Part shown: one piece after another, positions 35,301 through 47,041 of the stretch
Position numbering within the stretch: position 1 is the stretch's first letter
Layout: the number at the start of each line of letters is the position of its first letter
From: Cliona cf. orientalis
Taxonomy: Eukaryota; Porifera; Demospongiae; Clionaida; Clionaidae
Assembly: GCA_963930775.1 (NCBI GenBank)
Contig: OZ005696.1
Coordinates: 5,828,001 to 5,892,000, forward strand
DNA: 64,000 nucleotides
Direction of reading: 5' to 3'
The notes under the pieces: generated by a model
The model's database searches: none
What the model saw: only the letters and a program-made list of their open reading frames with translations
What the model was told of the DNA's origin: nothing
Translations under genes and position numbers: made by a program

Positions 35301-37538
35301 GACAATTGTCGGACTCCTGTCAGAAAGTGTTATTCTCAGCAACGTACAGTGATGATGTGATGTCTTTCGCTAAGCAGGTGGTGCCTGACCCGATCATTAT
35401 CCGTCTAAAGCGAAATGAGGAGAGCCTGGACAACATCAAACAGGTGCAGTTATGGTGTGTACACCCACAAAAGATGATCAACTACCTTTCAGGTTGATTT
35501 GATAATTACGTCACTTTATGGCATCTCTTAGATGTGTGTCCTAGCCCACCGGTATCCTTTGGGAAGCACTCGTATTCTTATTATTATTGATATCATTATC
35601 TTCCTCTATATTAGTTTTATGTGGAGTGTAAGAGACAGGAGGAGAAGTTCACTGCTCTGTGTACTCTATATGGAGTTGTCTCCATTGGTCAAGCTATGAT
35701 CTTCTGTCATGTGAGTTCTAACAGGAAACGATGGGACTTCTGTGGCTAGTTATACTCAAGCAGGGTATCACACAGAAGGTGGGGCACCCTAGAATTTTCC
35801 ACACGAGCCCAGATCTTACCATTTCAGGAATTTCATATTCTGTAGTACTTTGTATAAGCTTTCCCTCCCCAAAAGTTTGGGTTTTCCATGCTTGTAACCC
35901 CCGTGACTAAGGTTGAATCACTCCATTTATTTGTTGACAGACTCGTAAGTCGGCTGAGTGGCTCGCTGGTCAGATGAATCGCGAGGGTCATGCTGTAGCT
36001 CTGATCACTGGAGACTCAACAACAGATCAAAGGGTTGCTGTGCTAAACAGGTATTCTGATGAAAAGAAGTGGGGAAGGGGGAGAGAGAGAGAGGGGAGAG
36101 AGAGGGGAGGGGGAGTAAGAGAAAGAGAAGGAGGAGAAAAAGGAGAGTGGGGAGAGGGTGCAGATAGTGGAGAGGAAAGGGTGGAAAGATGCAGAGACTA
36201 GAGTCAGTATGACTAAATTTTTTGCTGTGGTACAGGTTTCGTGAGGGTAAGGAGAAAGTTCTTATCACGACGAACCTGTGTGCTCGAGGTATTGATGTGG
36301 AGCAGGTGACTGTGGTGGTCAACTATGATATTCCGATTGACGTCAACAAAAGGCCTGACTGTGAAACTTACCTACACAGGTCAGCTCTCGTAGCGTTTTG
36401 TTGTTTATGTTCTAATGGATGGTGCAGATGCACACACACATACACAATGTCGTGTGGGCTGTAAAAGATCAGAAAACAGCTGTGTGACCATCTGTAGAGG
36501 ATCCTGGTGCTTTTGCAGTGGTAGAGCTGCACAATGCATGCATCGGCACAGTGTGTGTGTGTGTGTACGCAAACGAGTGTTTTTGTGTGACTTGCATGAC
36601 ATTGTACATGTAAGTGTACGTGTACACACAGCAGTACATCACATTAACAGGCGCAGGCATGCACACATGCACGTACTAATAGTTACGTGTCATTAATAGG
36701 GGTACGCAAGATGCATGGTCAAGCATACCCAAATGGACATCACAGAACTGATATTATTATGTCCATGATCCCCTTTTATGACACTCATCCCATAGCCAAT
36801 ATTTTGCTGCTAGGCAATGACAAATACACACTCACCTCGCACACGCAATATGGCATGCATGCACATAATATGCACACACATACACATACCATGCCCATAT
36901 CTGGGTATGTACGAATTTCAGGGGTCAATGTAGCAGTTCCCATGCATATGTATGGAATTTTCTGTCCCAGGTAAGTGGTATCCCTGCTTTAGGAAGAGGG
37001 AAGGGTTGGGGTTGTGGAACCTTAGTGGGAACTACAGTTTGTACATAATATTCACTGGAGGAACATTAATTACATTTTTAGCCTCCACAATGACCTGGTA
37101 TACATTCCCATGTCGCCCCTTTACCTAATGCTTGTGAGGCCAACTGGGAGGGGGATTATTGTAATCACACCATTATTTGTCAAAACAAGTGTAAAGATAA
37201 GCTTCCTGATTTATTGGGAGTGGTTATTATCTTGCTGGCCAATATTCCGTGATTATGAGTAGTTGATATTGAATTCTGCATTATGGAACCAGCTGGTGAT
37301 ATAATTACCTCATTGTGGTTGGCTTTCTGTGGACAACATCATTAGTTAGGAATTCATTGGAAGTAATGTTGTTTGACGTGTTTTCTTAGTCTTGTTGTAC
37401 TGGTTCATCCAGCGATTACTTAATTTGATTAAAGCAATGAAAGTTCATTGTTGTTGATATCAGATTCACTTCTATTTTGTTTGTAATACTCCCTTTCTCA
37501 AAGATACAATCTATAGTATTGTAGTTACCCTCCTCTCT

Positions 37539-37591
<53 letters not shown>

Positions 37592-37593
37592 CC

Positions 37594-37624
<31 letters not shown>

Positions 37625-37663
37625 CCTCCCCCCCCCCCTCTCTCCCTCTCTCTCCCTCCCTCT

Positions 37664-37710
<47 letters not shown>

Positions 37711-37892
37711 TCTTCTAATGCATTAGAATTGGTCGTACCGGTCGGTTTGGTCGTTCTGGTCTGGCTATCAACTTTGTTGATGGACCTCGATCCAAGAAGA
37801 ACATGCAAGAGATCGAGTCTCACTTTGGCCGCAGGATTGAGAAGTTGGACATTGATGATCCAGACAAGGTCGAGGAGGCCATTGCTTCTTGA
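32306..37892 (+). CDS. DDX19: DEAD-box RNA helicase DDX19/Dbp5 (12 exons)
   Basis: Exons: 32306-32380, 32474-32543, 33077-33221, 33482-33677, 33735-33849, 34145-34224, 34557-34654, 35302-35443, 35615-35710, 35941-36050, 36236-36379, 37727-37892. Total 1,437 nt, 478 codons plus stop, the same size as animal DDX19. Phases agree at every junction. Seen: Q motif ([14 protein letters not shown]), motif I (SQSGTGKT), [34 protein letters not shown] and [10 protein letters not shown], the last split by intron 11. Known: Dbp5/DDX19 remodels mRNPs at the cytoplasmic face of the nuclear pore with Gle1 and inositol hexakisphosphate, and takes part in translation termination. The N-terminal extension with SLHVKDSP matches the family. 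Oddity: GTSGT replaces the usual GTPGT. The start is the first ATG in frame with the [17 protein letters not shown]-terminus. Confidence 0.95.
32557..32907. mobile_element. TAGCCTCG-family element in DDX19 intron 2
   Basis: A 351-bp insert with long inverted ends (ATAGCCTCGTCCCCAGGCTC and complement), flanked by TAATAGCAG on both sides (32548-32556, 32908-32916). It begins 13 bp after the exon-2 donor, so the element occupies most of intron 2. Confidence 0.85.
33356..33450. repeat. CT-rich tract in DDX19 intron 3
   Basis: A (CT)n/(CCCTCT)n run just upstream of the exon-4 acceptor (33480-33481). It probably extends the polypyrimidine tract used by the splicing machinery. Confidence 0.8.
34724..34901. 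mobile_element. Mariner-like miniature element in DDX19 intron 7
   Basis: The ends 'cagtggaacccctctattcc' and 'gtccaagggttccactgtgg' are inverted. Immediately downstream a second inverted pair (34895-34960 with about 35065-35120, 'gtgtgtaatgcata' and complement) forms a nested foldback that ends with another 'cagtggaaccc'. Both lie in the intron between exons 7 and 8. Confidence 0.6.
36067..36190. repeat. GA-rich tract in DDX19 intron 10
   Basis: Purine-only sequence (GGGAGAGAGAGAG and variants) between exons 10 and 11. In the pre-mRNA it is complementary to the CT tracts of introns 3 and 11. Confidence 0.8.
37531..37700. repeat. Long CT tract in DDX19 intron 11
   Basis: About 170 bp of (CT)n with two C-runs, ending 26 bp before the exon-12 acceptor. 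It is a very extended polypyrimidine tract. The spurious frames on the opposite strand (Arg-Glu repeats) come from it. Confidence 0.85.
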
Positions 37893-38173
37893 ACTCACTA
37901 GTAGCTCTTACCAGCCCAAACCAACTCATGCATAATAATTATACGGCTGTCTCACTCTCTCTCTCTCTCCTCATAATAGTCCGTGTTTTGCAAGTGCTAT
38001 TAATTATCGTTTTTGTACTATAACAATACTGGTACGTATGTACATAATTATTAGATTAAAGTTACTGTAGCTGGTTGTAGCAACTCTAGTTATGTCTTTC
38101 ATTATTAAATTTTATGCATTTTCTTTATAGTTACCGTTAATATTTATAATTAAACTCTTGAAGAACATCTTGA

Positions 38174-38179
38174 AATAAA
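38174..38179 (+). terminator. Polyadenylation signal of DDX19
   Basis: AATAAA in an AT-rich context 282 bp after the stop codon. It is the first canonical hexamer on this strand after the coding region. Cleavage would fall at about 38195. Confidence 0.6.
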
Positions 38180-38542
38180 GACATCGCACAATAATAATAG
38201 CAATTAACATAATAATAGTAATACCATCATGCCAAAAAGAAAAACCTAAAGATTAATTATGGTGTACATAATAATAATATAATATTATTATACAATGCCA
38301 TAAAGAGTCTGTCTTCAACACAAAGAAAAACTTTTAATAATCACACCACTCAATCATTTAAGGTCTGACTGACCAAGAAAAATAATGCTTTCGTATAATA
38401 TACCATTTTAATGGACAAATTAAAGTTTAATGAAGTGATCTAGTGTGCATAATAATGACAATAATATTTAAGGTTAGGCTTTTGTATCAGGTATAAATGG
38501 GTGTCATAATAATTTTAATACATATATATAGCAGTTTTAATG

Positions 38543-39583
38543 TTAACCTTCCTTCATGAGGTGAGTGTTAAACGCCGATTGTTTGAAGATGACCAGTTGT
38601 CTTGTATTGCTGTGGTTCTTTACCCGTACAGTTAGCTCCTGGTCTCGCTCGAGTTTCAATATGCCGGATATAGAGAATGTATGAAGATCTCCAGAGCTGG
38701 GTATAGCGGACGAGGATCTCAGAACCCTGCACAATTTGAAAAGTATCATCATTACTAGCTGCTGTTATAGACATGATGTTGTAGCTACTGTATCCTAATA
38801 AGGTATAGGCTATTCAATTGGATGCAATTAACCATGCAGCAAAAGGTCAGGTGAGGAGTGCACATGTACACAATAGTGCTGCAATAACAATACCTATAGG
38901 TTAAGTATGCAGACTATACTAGTAGCCACTAACTGGACTGTTACTCTCCTATATTATAATAATAATAATTATTAGGCCAGTACATAGGCTGCATGCAATC
39001 AAGAGTATACACTCATGATGCAATCAGATCATATCAGTTGTCTACTTTGAAATTGAAATTTTATAGGGGACATGCATTAAAAATAATGATTTGCATGCAC
39101 TTGCATGCAATAAAAAGTGCAGAATACTTACGCTGAATTTCCACAGTTTGCATTGATGCAGATGGACACTGTCACTCTTGGCTCTTTCTCTGAATTGCTT
39201 GTGCTGTCCTCCGCTGTCTCTTCTTCAGCCACCACTGCCACATGGACAAGAGTTGATAAGAAGTAGTAGCCATTGCTGGGGCGAAAGATGCCTGAAACTT
39301 TGTCTAGTCCACTGCTTACTGCTACAACGGAAAGTTCATTATTTTTTCCGAGGTCAAGGATGTTATAGTCGTTGAGAACAGCACGCTTTGTTGCATTGAC
39401 AAGAATATCTTCAGAAAGCTTGAAATGGAACCCTTCAATTGGAGGCTCAGGTTCGTCATATTGATCTGGGGGACCGATGGGACCTGAAAATTGTGCTGAT
39501 GCACAGGATACAAAGACAGCGATCAGTATCCAGGCAAAAGCTACTGAATATTGGTGAAATACTCTTGAAGAAGTAGATGCCAT
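38543..39583 (-). CDS. Secreted C1q/TNF-like fold protein (2 exons)
   Basis: Exon 1 is 39132-39583 and exon 2 is 38543-38726, joined GC|G across a GTAAGT donor and a TTGTGCAG acceptor. Together they give 211 residues. Seen: a signal peptide with hydrophobic core AFAWILIAVFVSC and likely cleavage after CASA, then a short GPIGPPDQ stretch and an acidic linker. The globular part has YYFLSTLVHVAV, an Asn/Cys-rich CINANCGNS turn, FSISGILKL and a C-terminal LVIFKQSAFNTHLM strand. These resemble the beta strands of C1q/TNF trimeric domains, whose ends often read FsGfll. Inferred: an extracellular trimeric ligand or lectin-like protein. The start at 39583 is chosen because the longer in-frame ATG (39760) lies upstream of the TATA box. 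Family placement is by eye. Confidence 0.75.
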
Positions 39584-39696
39584 TGTAGTGATGGAGAGTG
39601 AGACACTAAGAGTTGAGTTATTCTGCACCGCAGGTAATGTTTCAGTGGTTGCTTGCTGGTCGTTGCTACTTGACTGGGCTTCGTTCGGTTTCCCGC

Positions 39697-39704
39697 CTTT
39701 TATA
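39697..39704 (-). promoter_or_regulatory. TATA box of the C1q/TNF-like gene
   Basis: TATAAAAG on the minus strand in a GC-rich context (CTCTATAAAAGGCGGG), about 115 bp upstream of the start codon. Transcription would begin near 39670. A core promoter this clear is uncommon in the rest of the window. Confidence 0.65.
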
Positions 39705-40684
39705 GAGCTAGCGCGCGTGCGTGGGACCCGTCCCGGGCGGATATGACGGCGCATGCGCAATATAATTCATCTCAACATCCTATGCAGGGTTTATTTTCAG
39801 ATACTATCATCCACAATCTGAATTATTATAATATTATGAGGGACTCCACCAGAGACAATGAATTTTCTGCTTGCATCCTTGGCCTAACACACCACAATAA
39901 TGTGTAGACATGTGAATTAACATCCCTACGATGCACGAGCTCTCTTGACACAGTGCATTAATCAAGCATGCATGCATGCAAGGCATCCAAACACAGGTTC
40001 TGGATATGCAGCACATTAATTTAAAACTTGAACCATGAAAGAATGAGATTCATTGCACAGCACAGACCAGAGACTGAGTATCCTTGAGCTGACACACCAC
40101 AAAAATGTGTGAACACACTGTGATACAGTGCACGAGATCTTTTGTCATAGTGCATTTATCGAGCGTGCATGCAAAGCATCCAAACATGGATTCTAGCAAC
40201 ACTACAGTTGTGTCGTGCGTGCAGATAATAATATAGGGGGGCTGCATGATGACCCACCACAGTTACTGTAGCCAACTAAATCAATTTTAATGGTGAATGG
40301 ACATAAATTTAAATTAATACATAGCCCCCCTCCCCCCTCCCCCAAAAATATTGCCAATCTTATGGCATGTACTTAACTTGCTTGCCTTGACCATGCAATA
40401 GCGTAAGTCATGATGTTCCTCAGGTGTCATGGTTACTCAGGGTGCTTGACAATAAATATTATTATACAACAGGAAGCGCTTCCGCAATTCCTCATGACAA
40501 ACAGAGGAGCAGAAATTACTAACAGTACTCAAAATAAGGAAAGTATCAGCTTACAGCAGACCTTAAACACCCTTTGTTAGCTCCAGCCAAACTTTATAAA
40601 CTTGCTTAAGTACCTGGCAAAGATTTATTTGATGGCTCCACTGCACGGTGGATATACCCACATCCTATTTCTTTTTCATCACAG

Positions 40685-40860
40685 AATTCTTTCCCGCCTC
40701 CAACGTCCTTTCAAATTCTCTACATGGTGGAACACTATTTACTCCTTACAGCAACAGCTTCAGTGAACTTGAACGGACTCACTATTCTTGCATTGGTGAT
40801 GTCACAGGCATGCAACTATCAGACTACACATTTGCCGACGGCTTTCCTCAAAAGAATTAA
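40685..40860 (+). CDS. Candidate terminal exon, unrecognised
   Basis: A strong pyrimidine tract and AG (tatttctttttcatcacag) are followed by 58 open codons in phase 1: FFPASNVLSNSLHGGTLFT, then HYSCIGDVTGMQLSDYTFAD, then a stop at 40858-40860. No upstream partner exon was identified and no family recognised. It may be chance. Confidence 0.25.
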
Positions 40861-41302
40861 TGATCGATTGCATTTTGATGCTGTCATCAAAATGTCAAAT
40901 ATTTCATTGCTTGACTGAACCCCAAGAGGTGTCCAAGAATTCCCTTCCGCATGTATGCAATCCTGAAATCCTCTTAATGTTATAATAATATCACTCTTGT
41001 GAAGTACTCACTTTTATTTTTATACGCTGCAATGTAACGTGGCATCGCACACAAGGTGCTAATCAAGTGGTTCATTATTAATTTATGCGTCATATATTAT
41101 AGCTAGCTACTCACAAGATCTTCAAAGTCAAAATGGAGCTCAGCACATGTAGCTAAGACCCTCGTCTTTGTGACTCATTGTGCATGGTGTAGGGTTAAGA
41201 TCAGTGTACACCGACAAAGAAATGATCTGGGTATCAAAAGATCGCATAAAATTTAGGAGACTCATTTCTTTCAAATGGCATCATCTGATAGCTTCCATCA
41301 TT

Positions 41303-41304
<2 letters not shown>

Positions 41305-41356
<52 letters not shown>

Positions 41357-41360
41357 CTTA
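41305..41360. repeat. (CA)n microsatellite
   Basis: About 55 bp of nearly pure CA dinucleotides. Apart from the candidate exon 40685-40860, I see no gene in 39.8-42.9 kb. That stretch is AT-rich with TGCATGCATG motifs and a C-run at about 42300. Confidence 0.9.
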
Positions 41361-43023
41361 CTCAAACAAACACTGCATTATGCACACATAATAATATTAT
41401 GTATATCATACAAAAGCATCACATATACATCAATATATTATATGCATGCACCAAGTTACATACCATATCTCTCTCATGGATTCATGCGATGTCATATTAT
41501 TTTCCCAGTAGTTGCTAATGGTGGCGGTAGTCAAGGAAACCAATTGCAAAACAATATGCAGAAGTGTCAAATTTCGTGTTACATAAAGGTCCATGAGTCA
41601 ACTGAGGGATGTGGTGACGGACAAGCACAATAGACAGACCTCTGACTTCACAGAAAGTGGGTGGCTACGTCAAGTTCTAGGGTATCACAGTGTGTAGGTG
41701 TGGCAAGCTTACGTGCTCTAATTATCAACAATCCACTCATAGTTGCCTGCGGGTGTGAATAACGCACAAGCAATTGCTTCTACCTGCACATTTGACCCCT
41801 CTTGCAGCCAAGTACATAGTTACATAAGCGGACTAGCCATGCAGTAGGTCTGTGGTCGTGAGTTATCCTCTATGGGATGGACAGAAAGGTGACAATGCAT
41901 AACTTAGAGCCCAGGGCTCAGGTATTTCTGCATAACCATTAATTCAATTAAGGGCATACCCTGAATTTGTTATTTTCTGGTCAAGTCATGCACACCAACA
42001 GGGCTCCAAATACCAGGTGCATGTAAAAACTGAGTTCCTTATTTTCCTATTGGTTGTTTTGACAAGTATGAGCTAATAAATTATCCCATTTGTTCTTGTT
42101 AGCTAATTCCATTTATGCTTAACTATATTCATGAATTCTGTGGGTGGTGAACATAGGGTAGTGGTGGGGAGGGGGGTATGCCCACAACATTCTACCTGCA
42201 GACTGGCAGACAAAAAATTTTAATCAGGTTCCTGCTGGTTGGCCAGCATGACCATAAAGTGCTCCACCACAAACTGGTGCCCTGGGTTCACAGAAACACC
42301 CCCCCCCCCAAGACAATGGGAAGCCCAATATGCACAGCAGCCTGCACAATTCTGCTTCCTGCATGATGAATTAATGAATGAATGAATTGAATGTAGTGCA
42401 TGTGCAGACAAGAGGTTGATGATAATGAAACTACACTAAGCTACACTTGCATGATTGTGCAACTTCAGTGTCGGGAGGGAGGGAGAGAGGGAGAGACTTG
42501 CTGGCACGTAATTTCTGTGCAAGTCATCTGAATGGAATTTGAAGTTTGTATAGCATTGTATGGGCCGGATAGTGTACTGCAGATCCATCACAAGCATAAT
42601 TCATATCTTTATCTCAGCTCATCAGCAATGATAGAGCTAGATCTGATCAATGGATCAGCTGACTAGAGTATTACTGGTACCACAAAGTTAATCAGCAATA
42701 TTTAATGCTTTTATAATATTGTACTGAATTGCTTTTTATTGTTAACGTGTATACTTGTAAGCATTATTACATCACTTTACATTAATATTTTAGGAATTAG
42801 TATACAATCCCACGGGCCTCGTGTCAATGTTGAAAAAATAGCCTTTGAATTAAACACGTACACTACTATTACATTCAGTTAACACTAGCACATGCATTTG
42901 CCGGCAATGTCTATAATATATGCATCTATAATTATTATTATATATAGTGGCCTTGCATACCTGACAGCTGTAACAAATTATACCCATTTATACCATAAAG
43001 AGCTATTTTATGATCGTAATCAG

Positions 43024-43283
43024 CTACCATCCTCCGAAACATAGGAATGCAATGAGAGTCAACCGTCCATGGTGGAGAACCAATTCACTGACATTCTTTG
43101 GAATTAACTCCTTAATTCCATTAATTTTTATCCTACCCCCACCCAAGCAAATTAATAAGGCTTGACAGCGATCAATTAAGGTATTTATCAGGTCATTGAT
43201 TCTGTTTGCATACTCTAATAATCTCAATGTCTCCCGAAAAAAGTACACGTAATACTTATACTTGGACGTCAGCATCGATCGGA
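43024..43283 (-). CDS. Candidate exon, unrecognised
   Basis: Acceptor GTTGTTTTCAG, then an open phase-1 frame RSMLTSKYKYYVYFFRETLR, LLEYANRINDLINTLIDRCQ and on, with a possible donor at TTGG|GTGGGG (about 43138). The amphipathic pattern suggests helices. The function is unknown, and it may belong with the candidate exons to its right. Confidence 0.3.
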
Positions 43284-43918
43284 CTGAAAACAACACTACT
43301 CATCATGTGGCGATTTTGTGAGTATCAGATTCTCAATCAGAAAATAGCATTTGTGGTACTTTAATTTGTTGATAAAGTTTATTTGTCAGGTAGAGTATTT
43401 CTTTACTATAATAAGATAATTGTCCAAAGGCAATTAATTATTGCTATGGTATGGCTGCTTGGTGTTAATAATGCAATATCTACTCCTGGCTGGTTGTTTT
43501 ATCCACCACACCGTGGGCTCCTCAGTTGCAGATAACATCCGTTCTGATTGTTCCACAGATAGACCGCATACGTACATCGCAAAACCCAGCACACGTGTGC
43601 ATGCCTAGTATACTTGCATGCAGCATGAGGGAAATGGCCTGGTGTGGTGACCTCGGAATACCATGGTAACCGCACTCTGGTATTCTGCTGTCCACATGTG
43701 TGCGAGGTGGGCAGAGGCTTGGCGTCTGTTCCGTGACGCCTAATTGGATAAGCGGTAGCCATTTGACGACAGGTGAGACCGTATCATTTGACTTAAGCAC
43801 CTCACCTCAGCTTCTTGGCTAGCTACAGCCCGACACCTTAGAAACTGCTCCAGATTCACTGATACTCCCTATAGATAGCTAAATCCACACTTAAGAAAGT
43901 AAGCTGTGTGTCATGTAC

Positions 43919-44053
43919 CTTAAGCTTTAATTGAAGGTGCAGTGACATCAGATTAACGGATGGTCCAATGTCAACTGGAATGTGAATTGACCCACCACGC
44001 TGGACGAACTTTAAGGGTCTGACGTTCACTTTAAAGGTGGAACCTTTCACCAT
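43919..44053 (-). CDS. Candidate 45-codon exon, beta-rich
   Basis: Bounded by TTATAG and a CTTAAG|GTACAT donor, phase 0 at both ends: FKVNVRPLKFVQRGGSIHIP, then VDIGPSVNLMSLHLQLKLK. The pattern of a Gly-rich turn, IPVDI, then alternating hydrophobic strands loosely resembles the first strands of cohesin-like or Ig-like extracellular domains. That comparison is only an impression. Confidence 0.35.
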
Positions 44054-44937
44054 CTATAACTAGTCTCTACTAGTACAGTAGTGTGTGTATAGAGGACTCA
44101 GTAATGTATGTAATAAATGATGCTTAGAAAATATTATCACACCACATACTCATATGGTGGTATCTTAATTGTCTGTCAGGATGACATGTACTAGGGTATC
44201 AATATCAACAAGTTTCATAGCAAGTCAACATTATAGAGTTAGCCTGGAGCTGATAAAGGTAAGATCAGGTTCATCCCGATCCAGCACAAAGAAGTGTTAG
44301 CTATAGTGTGATGTCACTCGATAGGTGTATCATGTGCGATACAGAGCAGACAGTTTTGCTCTATCCCAGAATATCTAGAGTGGCCCTGCCTTTGGACATA
44401 GACAGATGAGACACTAGCTACGTGAGTTGCATGGGCCTCAAGAATGACAGATTACCAGATAAGAGTGCACGTGAAAGGACAATGCATGCCACAGACTGAC
44501 ATTGGAATGCACAGACGGAAGGAAATTACGGCAAAGCTTGTTGGTGTATTTTTTCACATTACTCTCATAAGATCTTGATTGGAACTTCGTGTGTGTGCTT
44601 ATGTGTGCATGCATGTACGTAAGCTGTGTATGATAGTGTATGTATGAGTGTGCATGAGTGTGTGTGTGTGTGAGTGTGTGTGTGTGTGTGGTCGGTGAAT
44701 GAGTGATAGGGTGTGCACGTACGAGGGAGTGGGGGGCTGGGATGCCTTAACTTGTTTTGATATGGACATAAAGGGAAGGTTGCTACAGTAACTAAGCTGG
44801 TTTATTTGCGTGTACGTGCGGGGTGTGGGGAGGGATGGGCCGCAAGTAAGTGTGTTGAGAAAACAGATTCAATGAGACATCCATTCTCACTTTGACATTC
44901 GGATTGATTTTCACAAAGCAACAAAACAAAGTAGTGT

Positions 44938-44940
<3 letters not shown>

Positions 44941-44974
<34 letters not shown>
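44941..44974. repeat. (GT)n microsatellite
   Basis: Pure GT repeat of about 17 units. A looser TG-rich stretch precedes it at about 44590-44690. Confidence 0.9.
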
Positions 44975-44975
<1 letters not shown>

Positions 44976-46168
44976 TAAATTGCTTCACAGCGGCAGCGCA
45001 CATACCTATACACCCCTTCAGGCTGTTTTCACGATCGCCCAAAACAATGGCGTGCAAAACAAACTTGCTTGCTTGTGGCAATGTCAGTGTAAATAATCCA
45101 AGAGGTAGCAAAGCAAAGTGGGCTCTTTGAGGCTGGTTACTAACAGTGCTCTTGCAGGTTACTTGTCTAGTTCTCTTGGGCAGTAGCCATTGAAGTTTAT
45201 GTACCTCTGTAAACTAGTGAGTAATTAGCAACCTGCAAAAGCAGTTAGAGCACATTCAAATTACAACAGTTGGTTTATAGTTGCATGCCATTACAGGTTA
45301 TTAGGGTCATTGCTCGGTGTATAATGGGCGTCTATTTACATATCTGTGTTAGTTGTGTTGCTGGTAGGCTGATCGCAGTAGCTTTGATTACCATCACAGG
45401 AATCATCAGGTGTGTGCAATAATGTACAAGTAGGTTGCGTCCACCATTGATTGCATAAGAGATGGTGGATAGCTATAATATTATATCTACAGTGTGATGA
45501 TTGCCCGAAATAATGTATGTATGTAGGACCATTCTGCTATGTAGGATGGGTGTTAACCTTATTAATTCCAGCAGAATATAGTTATAATTGCCTTAATTAA
45601 TTCCACTTATATCCAACAAGGGAGGCAAAATGGTCTGTTTAAGTACCAATAGCTAATACTTTTTCACAATTGCGTGTGGTCAGATAGTTACATCATGAAT
45701 AGCATGGTGATCCAACATCAGCGGAAGGGATGATTAGCATGCTGTAAAAACAATTGCCACGCCTAATATACTGACGGTACCCATTATGTTACTATACTGT
45801 TTGATAATGAGTTTTGCAGGGCACATTCTCCAACTTTGGAAGGTCACGTTGACCTTTTTCAGTATTTATTCCATATTATTATTTCAAGAGTGCAAGAGTA
45901 CAATTGAAAACGGAACTCTGGCTAATTGAATAAAATTTTAAGGAAAAACATGTGTAGGAAGAGATGAAAAATCCCCTTTCTGATAATTTTGGGTTAGGGT
46001 AATGTTGTTATAAGATGCAGGAAAGCTGATTGGTTTCTCTAAGAAATTTGATTTTGTGGGTCATCCCACTGTCTCTTGGCCAGCAAGCCGTAAAAACGCT
46101 TACACCTTCGCCCCTCTCAGGAATGATGCAACAGCGCCCATGACGCCACAGATGTGCACGGACAAAAT

Positions 46169-46380
46169 TTAATGTTTTGCTATCCTCCAGCTGGTGTGAC
46201 GTAGGACGTAGGGAGGTAATTGCCACAAAATAGACGGGTCAGGTGTGTGTGTGATGTTGAGGTGGGAAACAATTTCAGCGATTGCCACAATAACAAAATT
46301 TCGTTTGGCGCCAGTTGGACAACCCAGCACATACAGCATGTTATATCCCCCCACTTTCATTGGGACAATGCCCTCATTGC
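46169..46380 (-). CDS. Candidate exon related to 48175-48379
   Basis: Acceptor TTTTCCTTAAAAG, then NEGIVPMKVGGYNMLYVLGC, PTGAKRNFVIVAIAEIVSHL and NITHTPDPS to a stop at 46169. The part TGAKRNFVIVAIAEIVSHLN aligns with TGASDDQLVIPQCGIVGIVS in the 48.2-kb exon. At the DNA level they share 'aactggcgcca' and 'gtttcccac'. An internal donor may shorten it. Confidence 0.35.
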
Positions 46381-46822
46381 CTTTTAAGGAAAACCCTATT
46401 AGCAATTAGACGGTTGGTGACCCAAAAAGCGGAAATGTAGATGCCAGTGGGTCTATTGATCCCCTGCCGTAGCCAATTCACGTACGCAGAGGTGTGAATG
46501 TGACCGCTTGACCCTATCATATTCTGTAATCATAGCTTCTTTTGTTTTAACTGATTTTAGTCGAAATTCTTGGAAGGTATCATGCAGAAAAGGAGGTTGG
46601 TGGGAGCTTTGATCACTTCCTCTAAACAAATACAGTGCTAGTGAAAGTTCTCAGTTTTAGATATCAAAAACGGAGGGGGAAATATGCTCAAGATTCTTTA
46701 GTACAAACAGTCTTAGACTAATGTCACCTTGTTTACAATGTAAATGAGGTATGTAGCTACGTACACAGACACACAGGCACGCAAAATGCTACCTCAACAC
46801 TAATGCATGCTGCAAGGGTTAA

Positions 46823-47041
46823 TTAATAGTCACTGATAGAAGGGGCTATAGTTTCAAGTGTGACCATTGCAATGGCAATATTATTTCCGTGCTTATATAT
46901 AGTTGTTAAGCTATGATGGGTGGACATGATTTGGGCGGAGTCTGTGGCCACATCAAACGTCCTCACTCCCACATCAAAGAAGAGTCTGCTCTGGATTAAA
47001 TTAGGCTTGTTGGGCCAATACGCAAACCTTATGCAGAACAC
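46823..47041 (-). CDS. Candidate exon, unrecognised
   Basis: Acceptor CCTCCTAAACAG, then an open frame FCIRFAYWPNKPNLIQSRLF, FDVGVRTFDVATDSAQIMST and on, to a stop at 46823. A donor-like GGA|GTGAGG lies inside, so the true exon may end near 46966. No homology recognised. Confidence 0.3.
   Translation of the reverse strand: MFCIRFAYWPNKPNLIQSRLFFDVGVRTFDVATDSAQIMSTHHSLTTIYKHGNNIAIAMVTLETIAPSISDY

Noticed and set aside
37416..37898. 160-residue minus-strand frame with Arg/Glu/Gly repeats
   Set aside because: It covers the intron-11 CT tract and exon 12 in antisense; low-complexity artefact.
39584..39760. Longer start (ATG at 39760) for the C1q/TNF-like gene
   Set aside because: It lies upstream of the TATA box and would place 59 charged residues before the signal peptide.
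41180..41518. 112-residue frame with Thr-His repeats
   Set aside because: Translation of the (CA)n microsatellite.
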